The notes under the pieces: generated by a model
What the model was told of the DNA's origin: nothing
Database searches by the model: none
Seen by the model: the letters and a program-made list of their open reading frames with translations, nothing else
Part shown: in pieces, positions 27,994 through 37,621 of the stretch
Position numbering within the stretch: position 1 is the first letter of the stretch
Layout: each line of letters opens with the position of its first letter
Program-made: the position numbers and the translations under genes
Assembly: GCF_014205795.1 (NCBI RefSeq)
Contig: NZ_JACHCN010000009.1
Span: 143,649-207,648, forward strand
DNA length: 64,000 nt
Direction of reading: 5' to 3'
Source: Rhodanobacter sp. MP7CTX1
GTDB lineage: Bacteria; Pseudomonadota; Gammaproteobacteria; Xanthomonadales; Rhodanobacteraceae

Positions 27994-29184
27994 TCACGCG
28001 CGATCGGCAACCCACAAATGCGCCCGATGCGGTGGCGGCGGCAGCGCGTAGTCGCGGTACTCGTGCGGGTTGCCGACCTCACCCGCCTCGGCGGCCTTGA
28101 TGATGTTGTAGACCTCGCGCGCGGTGACGTAGTGCAGGACGTATTGCTTGCCGTCGTTGTAGGCGCTTTCGAGATGGGCGTGCATGGCGTGCGCGGCATC
28201 GCCAAGCAACGTATCCATGTCGCGCTCCTGCGTGCCGTGGGTATGCACCTTGACGAAGACCCATTCCGGGCGTCCCTCGACGTGGACGCCGGTGCGCACC
28301 CAGGCGTCCACTCGCGCGGCCGTGGGCGGGCAACCGCGGCGCACATCGGCGTTTTCGATGCGCGGGATCAGGCCAAACCGGCGCTCGCGCCAGTTCAGCC
28401 CCAGTGGGCCCTGCACGATCATCAGGTCGCCACTGGCGCTGCCGCCAACGTGCACCGGCTCGCCGGTGTTGTGCGACTTTGGGCGCAACGGATCGTCGGT
28501 GGCGTAGTAGATCGCGTTGACCATGCGCGTCTGTGTATCGCTAGGTGCGGATGGCAGGGTGAAGTCAGCGTAGCAGCCCAGTTCGCGCAGCAGGGTGAGC
28601 TCATTGTTGATGCCGCACCAGCGTCCATCGGCGCGTGAGTTGTCGAGGCTCCAGTTGCCGTGGATAAAGCCGAAGCGCAGCCGGCCGGTGTGCGGATCGC
28701 GCGACAGAGCGCCATGGCGTTCGTGCAGCAATTCATTGAAGCGACTGATCGTCGCGTTGAAGTTTTCCGCGGTGTCGTCATCGTGATGCAGGTGGATTTC
28801 GATCTCGCCGTAACCTTGCGCGCACAACGCGGAGATTTTCTGCAGGTGTTCCTCGAGGTATTCCTCCTCGGGATAGAAGAAGCTGTGCTGCGGCGGTCGC
28901 CCATCGGCGTCGCGGTGGGCATCGGCGAGTGACCGGTAGTCGCTGCACCAGCGATCGACGCGTTGGCGTTGCGTGGCGAGATCGACCCGCCCCCACGCTG
29001 GCTCGAAGTGATCGACGAAACAGAACATCACGTGCACTGGGCCATTGGCGGGCGGTCCCGGCAACCGGCGACGCAGATAACTGGCGAGCCAGATCTGCAT
29101 GTTTCGTGCGCGGATCGCCCAGCTCAGCGCCAGCACACCGAGCACCAGCAGCAGGATGACCGACAACAGAACGGTGACTACCAT
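27994..29184 (-). CDS. Membrane-anchored deacetylase-like protein
   Basis: This 396-aa protein has one N-terminal TM helix (MVVTVLLSVILLLVLGVLAL) and a catalytic-looking domain. Within it, HVMFCFVDHFEPAWG, EIEIHLHHDDDTAENF and FIHGNWSLDNS provide Asp and His clusters as in metal-dependent polysaccharide deacetylase folds, although the standard TFDDG motif is absent. It may be a polysaccharide deacetylase variant. The ATG at 29184 overlaps the glycosyltransferase stop as TGATG; the long upstream in-frame extension is not coding. It is the last gene of the long minus-strand unit. Confidence 0.75.
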   Translation of the reverse strand: MVVTVLLSVILLLVLGVLALSWAIRARNMQIWLASYLRRRLPGPPANGPVHVMFCFVDHFEPAWGRVDLATQRQRVDRWCSDYRSLADAHRDADGRPPQHSFFYPEEEYLEEHLQKISALCAQGYGEIEIHLHHDDDTAENFNATISRFNELLHERHGALSRDPHTGRLRFGFIHGNWSLDNSRADGRWCGINNELTLLRELGCYADFTLPSAPSDTQTRMVNAIYYATDDPLRPKSHNTGEPVHVGGSASGDLMIVQGPLGLNWRERRFGLIPRIENADVRRGCPPTAARVDAWVRTGVHVEGRPEWVFVKVHTHGTQERDMDTLLGDAAHAMHAHLESAYNDGKQYVLHYVTAREVYNIIKAAEAGEVGNPHEYRDYALPPPPHRAHLWVADRA

Positions 29185-30353
29185 CAAAGTGAAGCTCCTT
29201 GCGGCAACAGGGTCAGCAGCTGCTCGGCGTTGTTTCGCCACTGGCGTTCGCGAATGATGTAGCTGCGTGCCGCCGCACCAACGCGCTGGCGTTGGTCGGC
29301 CTGCATGGCGAGGTCGAGCACGCGCTGCACGCAGACCTCCGTCTGGCGACGAGGAAACAGCCAGCCGGTCTGGCCATCGCTGACCACCTCGGCGATCGGC
29401 GCATAATCCGGTGCCACCATCGCCACGCCCATGGCCATGAACTCGAACAGCTTCATCGGTGAACCGTACTGGTTGGAGTCGGGCAGCACGGCGTAGTCCA
29501 TGCACGCGATCCAGGCGGCGATGTCGTCGTGCGCCACTCTGCCTGGCAGCAACACACGCCCGGCCAGGCCACGCTCGGCGACCAGCGCGCGTATGGCCGG
29601 CAGCGTGCGGCCGTCACCGACCAGCACCAAAGCAAGTTGCGGCACTTCGGCAATACGCTCTGCGATCGCCTCGACGAACGCATCCATGCCGTGCCAATGG
29701 GCGAACGCGCCGATGTGGCCGCAGACGACCCGACCGGTCAGCCCGCGTTCGGCGCGCAGGCGTTCGGCATCGAACCGCGCGGGATCGAAGCGTGCCAGGT
29801 CAGCCGCGTTCGGCGAAATCACCGACGGTGCAATGGCGCCGTAGGCATCTTCCGCCTGCTGCTTGAAGTAGCTTGAGATGAACACCAGGCCCGTGCAGTT
29901 GCGCATGCACCAAGCCTCGATGCGCCGCGCCAGGCCCTTCAGCCGCAGCGGACGTACGCGCTCGACCAGCGCCGAGTCGTTGATCTCGAGTATCAGCGGA
30001 ATCCGCCGGCGTCGCGCGAGCCAGACCGTAGCGCACAGGAACAGCGAATAGCGTTCGTAGATCAGCTGGGGCTGCCGTCGCCGGATGGCCATGCTCATGC
30101 GCAGCAGGGTGATCGGGTTATAGGCAAGCTCGAGAAACTCGAACAACACACCAGGTAGGCGCGTAACCATACCGGCCAATCGGCCAGGACGAACATGACC
30201 TTGCTGCGCAACCGGCTCGTGCTCGGGATCCGCACCGGGAAACGACATCACCGTCACCTCGTGCCCAAGCTCGCGCAGGCCGTTGACGACGCCGCGAATA
30301 TGCACGCCCTCGACATCACGGCCGCGGGTGCGGTGGTGATAGAGGATCCTCAT
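29184..30353 (-). CDS. Glycosyltransferase family 4
   Basis: This 389-aa GT-B enzyme starts MRILYHHRTRGRDVEGVHIR. The donor-binding C-terminal domain includes VVCGHIGAFAHWHGMDAFVE and LPDSNQYGSPMKLFEFMAMG, the family-4 E-x7-E-like region. It transfers a sugar from a nucleotide donor to the growing lipid-linked repeat unit. The ATG at 30353 overlaps the upstream deacetylase as ATGA, which fixes the start. Donor and linkage cannot be predicted. Confidence 0.88.
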   Translation of the reverse strand: MRILYHHRTRGRDVEGVHIRGVVNGLRELGHEVTVMSFPGADPEHEPVAQQGHVRPGRLAGMVTRLPGVLFEFLELAYNPITLLRMSMAIRRRQPQLIYERYSLFLCATVWLARRRRIPLILEINDSALVERVRPLRLKGLARRIEAWCMRNCTGLVFISSYFKQQAEDAYGAIAPSVISPNAADLARFDPARFDAERLRAERGLTGRVVCGHIGAFAHWHGMDAFVEAIAERIAEVPQLALVLVGDGRTLPAIRALVAERGLAGRVLLPGRVAHDDIAAWIACMDYAVLPDSNQYGSPMKLFEFMAMGVAMVAPDYAPIAEVVSDGQTGWLFPRRQTEVCVQRVLDLAMQADQRQRVGAAARSYIIRERQWRNNAEQLLTLLPQGASL

Positions 30354-30994
30354 GCAGCTTCGCGCGGCAAGGCAAGCAACCGGCGGCCGGCGGCCTGCCA
30401 CTCCGGCAGCAGCGCAGCCAACACCTGTTCTGCGCAGGCCGCGTCGTCATGCATCAACACGATGTCGGCGGCACGTGGTGGCCGGTTGCGCAGTCGTGCG
30501 ATCACCTCCGCATCCGATTGATTGAGATAGTCCATGCTGTTGTAGGACCAGTAAGCGATACGGCGGCGTTGACGGGCGAAATGCAGAAGCAGGGCCACCG
30601 AAAGACTGCCCCGCGGCGGTCGGAAGCAATGCCGCGGGTGGTCGTCCAGTGCCGTCAGCAGGCGATCGGTGCGATCGATCTCATGCAGTTGCTGACGCAG
30701 CGATATCTTGCTGAACGACAACGGATGGCTGAACGAATGATTGCCGAGCGTATGACCCTCGGCGACGATGCGCTCGGCCAGCTGGGGATGTCGCTCGACC
30801 TGCTGGCCGATCAGAAAGAAACTTGCCTGCGCGTCGTGGGCCGCAAGCAGGTCGAGCAGCCGCGGCGTGTGTTCCGGGTGCGGCCCGTCGTCGAAGCTGA
30901 GATAGAGGGCGCCGTCGCTGCGTGGGCCGCGCGTAAGCACCAGCGCGTCCGGTAGCAGGCCCAACAATTGCTGCTTGCTCAGCTTGATATTCAT
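30350..30994 (-). CDS. NodB-type polysaccharide deacetylase
   Basis: This 214-aa carbohydrate esterase 4 starts MNIKLSKQQLLGLLPDALVL. Motif 1 is LSFDDGPHPEHTPRLLD, motif 2 is GNHSFSHP with two metal-binding His, and motif 3 is FRPPRGS. There is no signal peptide, so it probably acts on a cytoplasmic lipid-linked intermediate. The ATG at 30994 overlaps the upstream glycosyltransferase stop (ATGA), and it is itself coupled to the next glycosyltransferase. Its presence implies N-acetylated sugars in the repeat unit. Confidence 0.9.
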   Translation of the reverse strand: MNIKLSKQQLLGLLPDALVLTRGPRSDGALYLSFDDGPHPEHTPRLLDLLAAHDAQASFFLIGQQVERHPQLAERIVAEGHTLGNHSFSHPLSFSKISLRQQLHEIDRTDRLLTALDDHPRHCFRPPRGSLSVALLLHFARQRRRIAYWSYNSMDYLNQSDAEVIARLRNRPPRAADIVLMHDDAACAEQVLAALLPEWQAAGRRLLALPREAA

Positions 30995-32169
30995 GCGGTC
31001 CAATCGAGTTGGGAGGAATATCCAGCGACGACCGTCTGCAGAATGCGATCCAGACGATCCACATTATCGGCCCAACGGAAACCGCGTGCGTGAGTGGCGA
31101 TCCGGGCACTGTCCCAGGCCCGCCCGCTGGCTTCAATCAAGGCAGTCGACAGCGCTTGACTGTCGCGCGGGGGAACCAGCATCCCCGCGTATTCGGGCAC
31201 GACTTCGGGAATGCCACCCACACGACTTGCCACCACCGGCGTACCGCAGGCCATTGCCTCCAGCACCACGTTCGGCACACCTTCATTGTGGCTGGGCAGA
31301 CACAACAGGTCGGCCGCGCGAAACCAGTCGCCGAGCCCGGCATGCGCGACGGCGCCGATCAGCTGGACGTTTTCGCCGCAACCCAGCGCCGCCATGCGCT
31401 GCAGGAGTTCCGCCCGCGCGGGCCCCGCACCTACATAGACCAGCCTTGCTTGCGGCCGCACCGCAAGCAAGGCCGGAAAGGCTTCGAGCAGATCGATACA
31501 GCCCTTGCTCGATTTGAGATTGCCGACATACAGCAGCAGCGGCGTCGCGTCGGAGAGTCCCAACCGCGATCGCGCCTGAGCCTGAACGCCCGGGGCAAAC
31601 AGCTCACTGTCGACGCCGTTGTACAGGGTATGCACGCGAGCCGCGTCGACACCGAGTGCGACCGCCTTGTCGGCGAGTGCACGACTGACCGCGATAACCG
31701 CACCGGCATGGCGCAGCGACCCACGAATCTGCGCACGGCGCAGTGCATGGTTGGCCTGCACGTTGAGATCGCTTCCATGCACTTTGACGACATACGGAAT
31801 GCCGAGCAGTCGCGCCAGCCACCCTGCCGCAACGGCGTCGGGATAGGCCCAACTGGCCAGCACGCAGTCATAGCGTGCAGCGCGCAGGCGCCGACCGCGT
31901 TGCAGCAGCAGCGAGATCAGCCAACACGTCGCGTGCAATGCGCGTCCGATCCGCGGCGGATAGACGAATACAAAACAGTCCGTACGCAAACCGGTTACCG
32001 CGACCTCGCCACGCACGCCGGACAGACGTTCGCGAAAATCCACTGCGGTGACTACATCGACATCATGCCGTTGCCCCAGCCGCTCGAATTGCTGACGGTT
32101 GAACGCGCCGCGCAGCGGATCCCAAGGCGTCGGGAACAGGTTGGTAAGCACGAGTATCTTCATGCGCAT
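30991..32169 (-). CDS. Glycosyltransferase family 4
   Basis: This 392-aa GT-B protein starts MRMKILVLTNLFPTPWDPLR. The acceptor half is LARLLGIPYVVKVHGSDLNV. The donor half has LLYVGNLKSSKGCIDLLEAF and LCLPSHNEGVPNVVLEAMAC, with E-x7-E. I prefer the ATG at 32169 (CGGAATGAG upstream) over 32163, two codons in. There is a 4-nt gap after the preceding glycosyltransferase stop. The role is repeat-unit assembly on the cytoplasmic face; the sugar is unknown. Confidence 0.89.
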   Translation of the reverse strand: MRMKILVLTNLFPTPWDPLRGAFNRQQFERLGQRHDVDVVTAVDFRERLSGVRGEVAVTGLRTDCFVFVYPPRIGRALHATCWLISLLLQRGRRLRAARYDCVLASWAYPDAVAAGWLARLLGIPYVVKVHGSDLNVQANHALRRAQIRGSLRHAGAVIAVSRALADKAVALGVDAARVHTLYNGVDSELFAPGVQAQARSRLGLSDATPLLLYVGNLKSSKGCIDLLEAFPALLAVRPQARLVYVGAGPARAELLQRMAALGCGENVQLIGAVAHAGLGDWFRAADLLCLPSHNEGVPNVVLEAMACGTPVVASRVGGIPEVVPEYAGMLVPPRDSQALSTALIEASGRAWDSARIATHARGFRWADNVDRLDRILQTVVAGYSSQLDWTA

Positions 32170-32173
32170 GTGC

Positions 32174-33325
32174 TCATTCCGATGACCCGGACGACGAGTC
32201 GAGATAGATCTCGGCGTAGCGTTTCGCCATGGTTTCCAGCGAACCGTTGAGCTCGACCCATGCGCGTGCCGCGTCGCCCATGGCACGCGCCCGCTGCGGT
32301 TCCTGTAGCAGCGCAGTGATGGCATCCGACAGCGCCTGTGGATTGCGCGGCGGCACCAGCCGACCGGTGACACCATCCTGCACGATCTCCCCATTCCCGC
32401 CGACGTCGGTGGCCACGATCGGCAACCCCACGGCGCACGCCTCCAGCAAGGCCATCGAATAGCCTTCGCTCAGCGACGGCAGCACGAACAGGTCCAACCC
32501 CTGCATCAGGGTCTGGGCGTCGCTGCGGTCGCCGAGAAAATGTACATGGGCATCCACGCTCTCCATCGCCGCGCGCTGCTCCAGTTCCGCGCGTAGTTCG
32601 CCATCGCCGATCAGAACCAGCGCAGCATCCGGCAGTTGCTCGCGCACGCTGCGCAAGGCGCTGATCAGGCCCGTCTGATTCTTGACCCAGTTCAATCGGC
32701 CGACGCTGCCGATAATCCTGGTCTGCATCGGCAGGCCCAACGTCCGCAGCAATCGCTCGCGCATCTCGCTGGAGGCGATCTGGAAAGTGTCCAGCCGAAT
32801 GCCGTTGGGTACCACCCTGGTCTTCGGACCAGGCACGATGCCGCGCCGAATCGCATCGATACGGGCCGCCTCGCATACGCAGACGACCGCCTGGGTCTGC
32901 GCCAGCACCCGACGGTAAAGCCATTCGCGGCGGGAAAAACCTTGCCGCTCGCCCATGCCGTGGCGCGTGTTGATGATGTGGCCGATACCGAGCCCGAAGC
33001 TGGCCAGAACCGCCTGGTAATGCACGACCGCGTTATGCGTGTGCAGTACTTCGGTGGCGTGGGCGCGGATCATCCGCCGCGCGCGCACCAACGCCCGCAG
33101 GTCCAGACCGGGACGCTTGTCGCAGACGCCTACCGGTATCCCCAGTGCGGTCAGTTCATGCGCTAGCGACCCGCTCTTGAACAGGCATACGACCTGGCAG
33201 CGGTGGCCTTGCTGATGCTGCAGCTTGACCAGTTCCAGCACCACACGCTCGAGGCCGCCCCGATTCAGGTTCTCGACGAAATGCGTGATGTTCATGGGCC
33301 TGCTATTCATGGATGCAGTGTTCAT
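32174..33325 (-). CDS. Glycosyltransferase family 4 (Stp2-like)
   Basis: This 383-aa protein's acceptor half opens MNITHFVENLNRGGLERVVL, similar to the sugar transferases of exosortase loci. KTRVVPNGIRLDTF and the donor motif FVLPSLSEGYSMALLEACAV complete the family signature. The ATG at 33325 overlaps the CapK-like gene stop as ATGA; in-frame ATGs at residues 6 and 11 are alternatives. It is one of three GT4 genes and one GT2 gene in this minus-strand unit, consistent with a repeat unit of four or more sugars. Confidence 0.88.
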   Translation of the reverse strand: MNTASMNSRPMNITHFVENLNRGGLERVVLELVKLQHQQGHRCQVVCLFKSGSLAHELTALGIPVGVCDKRPGLDLRALVRARRMIRAHATEVLHTHNAVVHYQAVLASFGLGIGHIINTRHGMGERQGFSRREWLYRRVLAQTQAVVCVCEAARIDAIRRGIVPGPKTRVVPNGIRLDTFQIASSEMRERLLRTLGLPMQTRIIGSVGRLNWVKNQTGLISALRSVREQLPDAALVLIGDGELRAELEQRAAMESVDAHVHFLGDRSDAQTLMQGLDLFVLPSLSEGYSMALLEACAVGLPIVATDVGGNGEIVQDGVTGRLVPPRNPQALSDAITALLQEPQRARAMGDAARAWVELNGSLETMAKRYAEIYLDSSSGSSE

Positions 33326-34716
33326 GCGACGGACGACGGTAATTGGGAGACAGTGACGCGCAACTTGCCGCTTGGCGTCAGTGGAATGTCATCGACAAAC
33401 TCGCAGCGCAACTCAATGCTGTCTCCCACTACCTTGGCAACTTCACGACGGATATAGGCCAGCGACGACTCGTCGAAACCGGGGCCGCGCACCATCACGA
33501 GTTCGAGTTGGTCCAGACGACGCTGCACCACCTGAAAGCGCTCAAGCCCCGCGACATCCTTCAGCATGTGCGGGAAGAACTCGCCAGGCAGGATATGCCC
33601 GGCCGGCGTGCGGATCGCATCAAGCACCCGGCCATCCACACGCCGCAGCAGCGGTAGACCACGACCACAGCCGCAAGTGGACGAAGTCGCCGTTGCCACG
33701 TCACCATTGACGTAGCGCACGAACGGCATGCCATAGTTGAACAAATCCGTGATCACCACTTCACCGGTGCATGTGCCTGCCGCATGCGGGTCGTCGGCAT
33801 GGGAACTCGCCGCGGACCCCGGCTTGCGTAGTTCGACGAGCAGATGATCGGCATTCACATGCAGTCCGTCGCGTTGCTCGCACTCGGCGGCAATCAACAT
33901 GAACTCGCGGCAGCCATACGTGTTGTAGGCCGGACAGCCAAACGCCTGTTCGATGATCTGGCGCTGAAATTCGTGCAGGGCTTCGGCGGCACCAATGATG
34001 GTCTGTGGCCGGTATATGCGGCGACCGGTCGCAATCAGCCATTGCGCGAGCCGCACCAGCGGGCCAACGTAGGCGACGATGACGTCGGGTCGGTACGCGT
34101 CGATGGCATCGGCAAAGCTGCTCATGTTCGCCTCGGTCATGCTGAAGCTGTTGAGCACGCGCCGGGCAAAAGCGGCGTTGTACAGACGATCCTTGAATTG
34201 GTGCGCGCGGGTCGGTTCGCCAACGGCACCGCCCCACAGAAACAGAGTGCGCCGCCCCATGCGCGAACCCGCCCATTCATAGCCACGCCACATCACCGCC
34301 GTGCGACGGTCGTTGCTCTCGCGGGTGAAGCCGAAACGCAGCGGCTCACCGGTCGAACCACCGGTGGCCTTGAACTGCAGGCGATCGCGCCAGGAGTCGG
34401 CCGTGAGCTCATCGGCGTGGGCGCGGATGTCTGCCTTGGTCAGCACCGGCAGTTGCGCGTAATCGTCAAGATTGCGTATGTCCGCCGATGTGATGCCCAG
34501 CTCGCGCCACCGTCGCTGGTAGAAGGGTACTTCGCGCTCGCAATGTTCGAGCAACCGCTGCAGGCGCTCCCATTGAAGTGCGGCGATCTGCTCCGGAGCC
34601 AGCCACTGGTTGCGCCGATACTCGTTGAGATACGCCAGCGTGCGGCGGCGCCGTAGTCCGCTCTCGTAGATCGGATACAGCACGTGGCGGAACGCGGTTT
34701 CATACCAGCCAGCCAT
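33322..34716 (-). CDS. CapK/phenylacetate-CoA-ligase-like adenylate-forming enzyme
   Basis: This 464-aa enzyme starts MAGWYETAFRHVLYPIYESG. The phosphate-binding loop reads FKATGGSTGEPLRFGFTRES, the adenylate site YNTYGCREFMLIAAE, and the C-terminal catalytic Lys region PLTPSGKLRVTVSQL. The family (PaaK/CapK/F390 synthetase) activates carboxylates as AMP esters, and members occur in many capsule loci with unknown acyl substrates. It lies between the flippase (TGATG overlap) and a glycosyltransferase (ATGA overlap), implying a role in acylating or amide-modifying the polymer. The far longer open frame reading upstream is antisense noise. Confidence 0.87.
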   Translation of the reverse strand: MAGWYETAFRHVLYPIYESGLRRRRTLAYLNEYRRNQWLAPEQIAALQWERLQRLLEHCEREVPFYQRRWRELGITSADIRNLDDYAQLPVLTKADIRAHADELTADSWRDRLQFKATGGSTGEPLRFGFTRESNDRRTAVMWRGYEWAGSRMGRRTLFLWGGAVGEPTRAHQFKDRLYNAAFARRVLNSFSMTEANMSSFADAIDAYRPDVIVAYVGPLVRLAQWLIATGRRIYRPQTIIGAAEALHEFQRQIIEQAFGCPAYNTYGCREFMLIAAECEQRDGLHVNADHLLVELRKPGSAASSHADDPHAAGTCTGEVVITDLFNYGMPFVRYVNGDVATATSSTCGCGRGLPLLRRVDGRVLDAIRTPAGHILPGEFFPHMLKDVAGLERFQVVQRRLDQLELVMVRGPGFDESSLAYIRREVAKVVGDSIELRCEFVDDIPLTPSGKLRVTVSQLPSSVA

Positions 34717-36269
34717 CAGGCCCCCTTTCCCGCGCGTGCGCCAACCCAGCTGAGCAGGCGACCCAGCAACAATGGCTGGCCTGCCGCGAACCGCTGATGC
34801 AAGCCCTGCAACTGGCTTATATCGGCCCGGCTCCAGCATCCGAGCAGCAACGTCAGCAACAGGTAGAGGCCGGTCAGCACGACACCGCCGATCAGCAGGG
34901 TCAACACCGGTATCAGATGCAATCCATAGACGAGCGACGCCGTCGCTGCCGCCAGAGTGGCCGCCAGCAGGATGCGCAGCAGGCGCCCCCAGGCGAGCCC
35001 CATCCCGGTGACGCGCATCCCGATCGTCACGTACGAGCTCGAACCGATCAACGCCTCGATGACAATCGCAGCTACCGCGCCCTGCAGTGCGAAGTGCGAG
35101 ATCAGGGCGATGTCGAGCGTGAATTTGAGCACGCCGAAGATGATCGTCATGGTCAGGATGGTATGTTGCCGATCCGCGCTGACCAGCAAGCTGGTGGCAC
35201 CCTGCGCCACGGTGCCGAGGGCGCTGCAGAACAGGCATAGCGCAAGTACCGGTGCGGCTGGTGCATAGACGCTGCCATACAGGAACGCGATGACCGGGCC
35301 GGAAAAGCATGCGCCGAAGGCCACCACCGGCGCCGCCATCAGCACCAGGTAAGTAGTCACGTCGACGAAGCGCTGCCCGGCGACCGCGTGACCCTGACTC
35401 AGCGCTTTGGCCATCATCGGCAACAGCACGGCGCCGAACACCCCGGGCACCAGCAACATGATGCCGGTGGCGAGTTGATAAGCCACCTTGAAGTAACCGG
35501 CTGAAGTCGGGCCGGCGTAGAGATTCAGGAACAGGATCTCCACGTCGCTGGCAATCAGAAAGCCCACGATGATCGTCACCGAGACAATGCGCAGATGCCG
35601 GTGCATCCGCCGTGACAGGTCGTCGGGCAGACGGCTGTGCGCCGTCGACAAGGGTGCAACGAGCCGGCGCGCCTGAACCTGCGACGTCAGCAGGAAGATC
35701 GCGCTGGAGAGTGCGTAGACAACCAGGAACCAGAATATCGGTGCATGCAACAGCATCGCGATGCCGACCATCACCAAGTTCAGCGGCGCTGACATCAAGG
35801 CGATCTTGGCGGTCGCGTCGAACGCCTCGAAGCCCTTGGCGATCGAGATGTTGAACATGTATGGCGCGCGCATCCCGACTGCAACAATCAGCAGGCCAAA
35901 TTCGACATAGTCCAGGTCCGGTGCAAATCGTCTGCCGGCCACCAGAAACAGAATCGTTCCGATACCCAGGACCACCAGCAGGTGCCAGCGCTGCACGCGC
36001 CGGAAATCCGCCAGCAGCGGAACGATCAGATCCTGCTGGTTGGCACCGCGCAGTTCGGCCACGAACTTGATCACGCCGGTGGTGATTCCCGAATTGGTGA
36101 TCACCACCCCGACCGCGGCAAACCAAATGAACAGAGCATAGATGCCGTAGTACTCCGGCCCGAGATGGCGCGCGATCATGATCGCTGCGACCATGCCGAG
36201 GAAGTACTCGGTATACATCCCGATCGAGGAAAATATCGTGTTGCGCAGGGTGTGCTCGCGGCTTGTCAT
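34716..36269 (-). CDS. wzx: Wzx-type polysaccharide flippase
   Basis: This 517-aa membrane protein has about 12-14 predicted TM helices and begins MTSREHTLRNTIFSSIGMYT. The MATE/PST-family N-terminal pattern YTEYFLGMVAAIMIARHLGP is followed by YYGIYALFIWFAAVGVVITN. It moves the undecaprenyl-linked repeat unit to the periplasm. The start overlaps the Wzy-like gene's stop as ATGA. Name and function are assigned by family and by context (next to the polymerase and glycosyltransferases). Confidence 0.88.
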   Translation of the reverse strand: MTSREHTLRNTIFSSIGMYTEYFLGMVAAIMIARHLGPEYYGIYALFIWFAAVGVVITNSGITTGVIKFVAELRGANQQDLIVPLLADFRRVQRWHLLVVLGIGTILFLVAGRRFAPDLDYVEFGLLIVAVGMRAPYMFNISIAKGFEAFDATAKIALMSAPLNLVMVGIAMLLHAPIFWFLVVYALSSAIFLLTSQVQARRLVAPLSTAHSRLPDDLSRRMHRHLRIVSVTIIVGFLIASDVEILFLNLYAGPTSAGYFKVAYQLATGIMLLVPGVFGAVLLPMMAKALSQGHAVAGQRFVDVTTYLVLMAAPVVAFGACFSGPVIAFLYGSVYAPAAPVLALCLFCSALGTVAQGATSLLVSADRQHTILTMTIIFGVLKFTLDIALISHFALQGAVAAIVIEALIGSSSYVTIGMRVTGMGLAWGRLLRILLAATLAAATASLVYGLHLIPVLTLLIGGVVLTGLYLLLTLLLGCWSRADISQLQGLHQRFAAGQPLLLGRLLSWVGARAGKGA

Positions 36270-37621
36270 GCGCTGTGCATCAGCAATGTAACGATGATGA
36301 ACAATGCGACGATGCTGGCCAGTGCGATCGGCACCCAGCGCCACCCGTCGTTGATCAGGCTGAAGGCCGGCAGCCCTGGAAAGCGACGACGGGCACCGAC
36401 GTAATGTCCGACCACCACCGCTGCCAGCAGGTACAGCACCACGGTATAGCTGCGACTGAGAAAGAACGCCGCCGCAAACATGCCACACAGCGAGAGCAAA
36501 AGAGTCAGCGCCAGTGCGCGCTCCCGTTGCCAGTCGTCCCCGTTCACCGGTTCGTCCGTGGTGACCGGGTCATCCGTCTTGATCAGGTTGGTCGCCCTGG
36601 TTGCCGCGTTCGCGTTGGGCTGGCCGATCTCCGTGGCTGCCCCAACGACGGGCTCCGATTGAAAGCGCAGGATCGTCAGCATCATCCAGAAGCCGTAGCC
36701 GACGAAGGCCAGCCACAGGATGTAACCGAACAAGCCGGTCTCGGCCAGCACCAGCACGAGCGAGTTGTGCGCGGTCAGATCGTTGTAGTCGGTGAAGTTG
36801 CCGGCGCCAACGCCAAACAGCGGGTGCGACAGAAACATGTGCAGACCCTCGTACCAGGCATCCACGCGCCCGAACGCCGAGGATTCGTCGACATCCAGCT
36901 CCTGCATGCGCGAGGGCAGCATCATGAGGCCCATGAGGCCGAAACTGCTGAGGACCAGCGCAGTCACCAGACCCCGCTTGCGCCACAGATATACCGCACC
37001 GATCACCAGCACCGCCATGATGGCGCCGCGCGAATTGGTGAGATAAATCGCATACAGCAGCAGCGCTGCTGCCGCGAGCCAGAAGATGCGTCCCAAAAAA
37101 CCTCCGCGGGCGCTGAGGTAAAGCACCATGGGCAGCGTAGTGGCGAACAACAGGCCCAGATCGTTGGGATCGTTGAAGATACCCACGTACTGAATGCGAC
37201 TGTCCTCGGACAGGCCCATGCCGGTCCAGCCGATGCCCTTGTTGAACTGATCCACGCCATGCAGCGCCAGCACGATGGAGCACAGCGCGAATACCGTGAG
37301 CGTGATGACCACGCGCGACCGGTTGACTGACACGGCCGAGGCCAGAACGAAAAACGCGATCACGATCGGTCCAAAATTCGTCAGTTGCTCCAGCGCACCA
37401 CCGCTCCAGCCATTGACGACCAGCGAAACCATCAGGGCCAGCAGGAATACCGGCAAGATCAAAAACTGCGGTGCCGCAAATGTCTTGGCCGCAGAGCCCA
37501 ACCAGCAAAGGAACGCCAGCACCAGCACAACCGGCAACACCGACACCCCCTCCAACACAGGCATGTAGTCCTGCGGTCGGATGATGGTGAGCACCAGATA
37601 GAGAAGGCTCAGTATGAACAT
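36266..37621 (-). CDS. wzy: O-antigen ligase/polymerase-family membrane protein (Wzy-like)
   Basis: This 451-aa protein with ~11 hydrophobic segments begins MFILSLLYLVLTIIRPQDYM. The O-antigen ligase/Wzy_C hallmark, a periplasmic loop with conserved Arg and His, appears as YLTNSRGAIMAVLVIGAVYL and HPLFGVGAGNFTDYNDLTAHN. It polymerises or ligates repeat units. A Thr/Asp/Asn-rich insertion (IKTDDPVTTDEPVNGDDW) sits before the last helices. The ATG at 37621 lies inside the deacetylase's final codons (13-nt overlap). Confidence 0.85.
   Translation of the reverse strand: MFILSLLYLVLTIIRPQDYMPVLEGVSVLPVVLVLAFLCWLGSAAKTFAAPQFLILPVFLLALMVSLVVNGWSGGALEQLTNFGPIVIAFFVLASAVSVNRSRVVITLTVFALCSIVLALHGVDQFNKGIGWTGMGLSEDSRIQYVGIFNDPNDLGLLFATTLPMVLYLSARGGFLGRIFWLAAAALLLYAIYLTNSRGAIMAVLVIGAVYLWRKRGLVTALVLSSFGLMGLMMLPSRMQELDVDESSAFGRVDAWYEGLHMFLSHPLFGVGAGNFTDYNDLTAHNSLVLVLAETGLFGYILWLAFVGYGFWMMLTILRFQSEPVVGAATEIGQPNANAATRATNLIKTDDPVTTDEPVNGDDWQRERALALTLLLSLCGMFAAAFFLSRSYTVVLYLLAAVVVGHYVGARRRFPGLPAFSLINDGWRWVPIALASIVALFIIVTLLMHSA

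Noticed and set aside
34717..36126. Long N-terminal extension of the CapK-like frame (934 aa)
   Set aside because: The extension lies in the wrong frame over the flippase gene; the TGATG overlap at 34716 fixes the true start.
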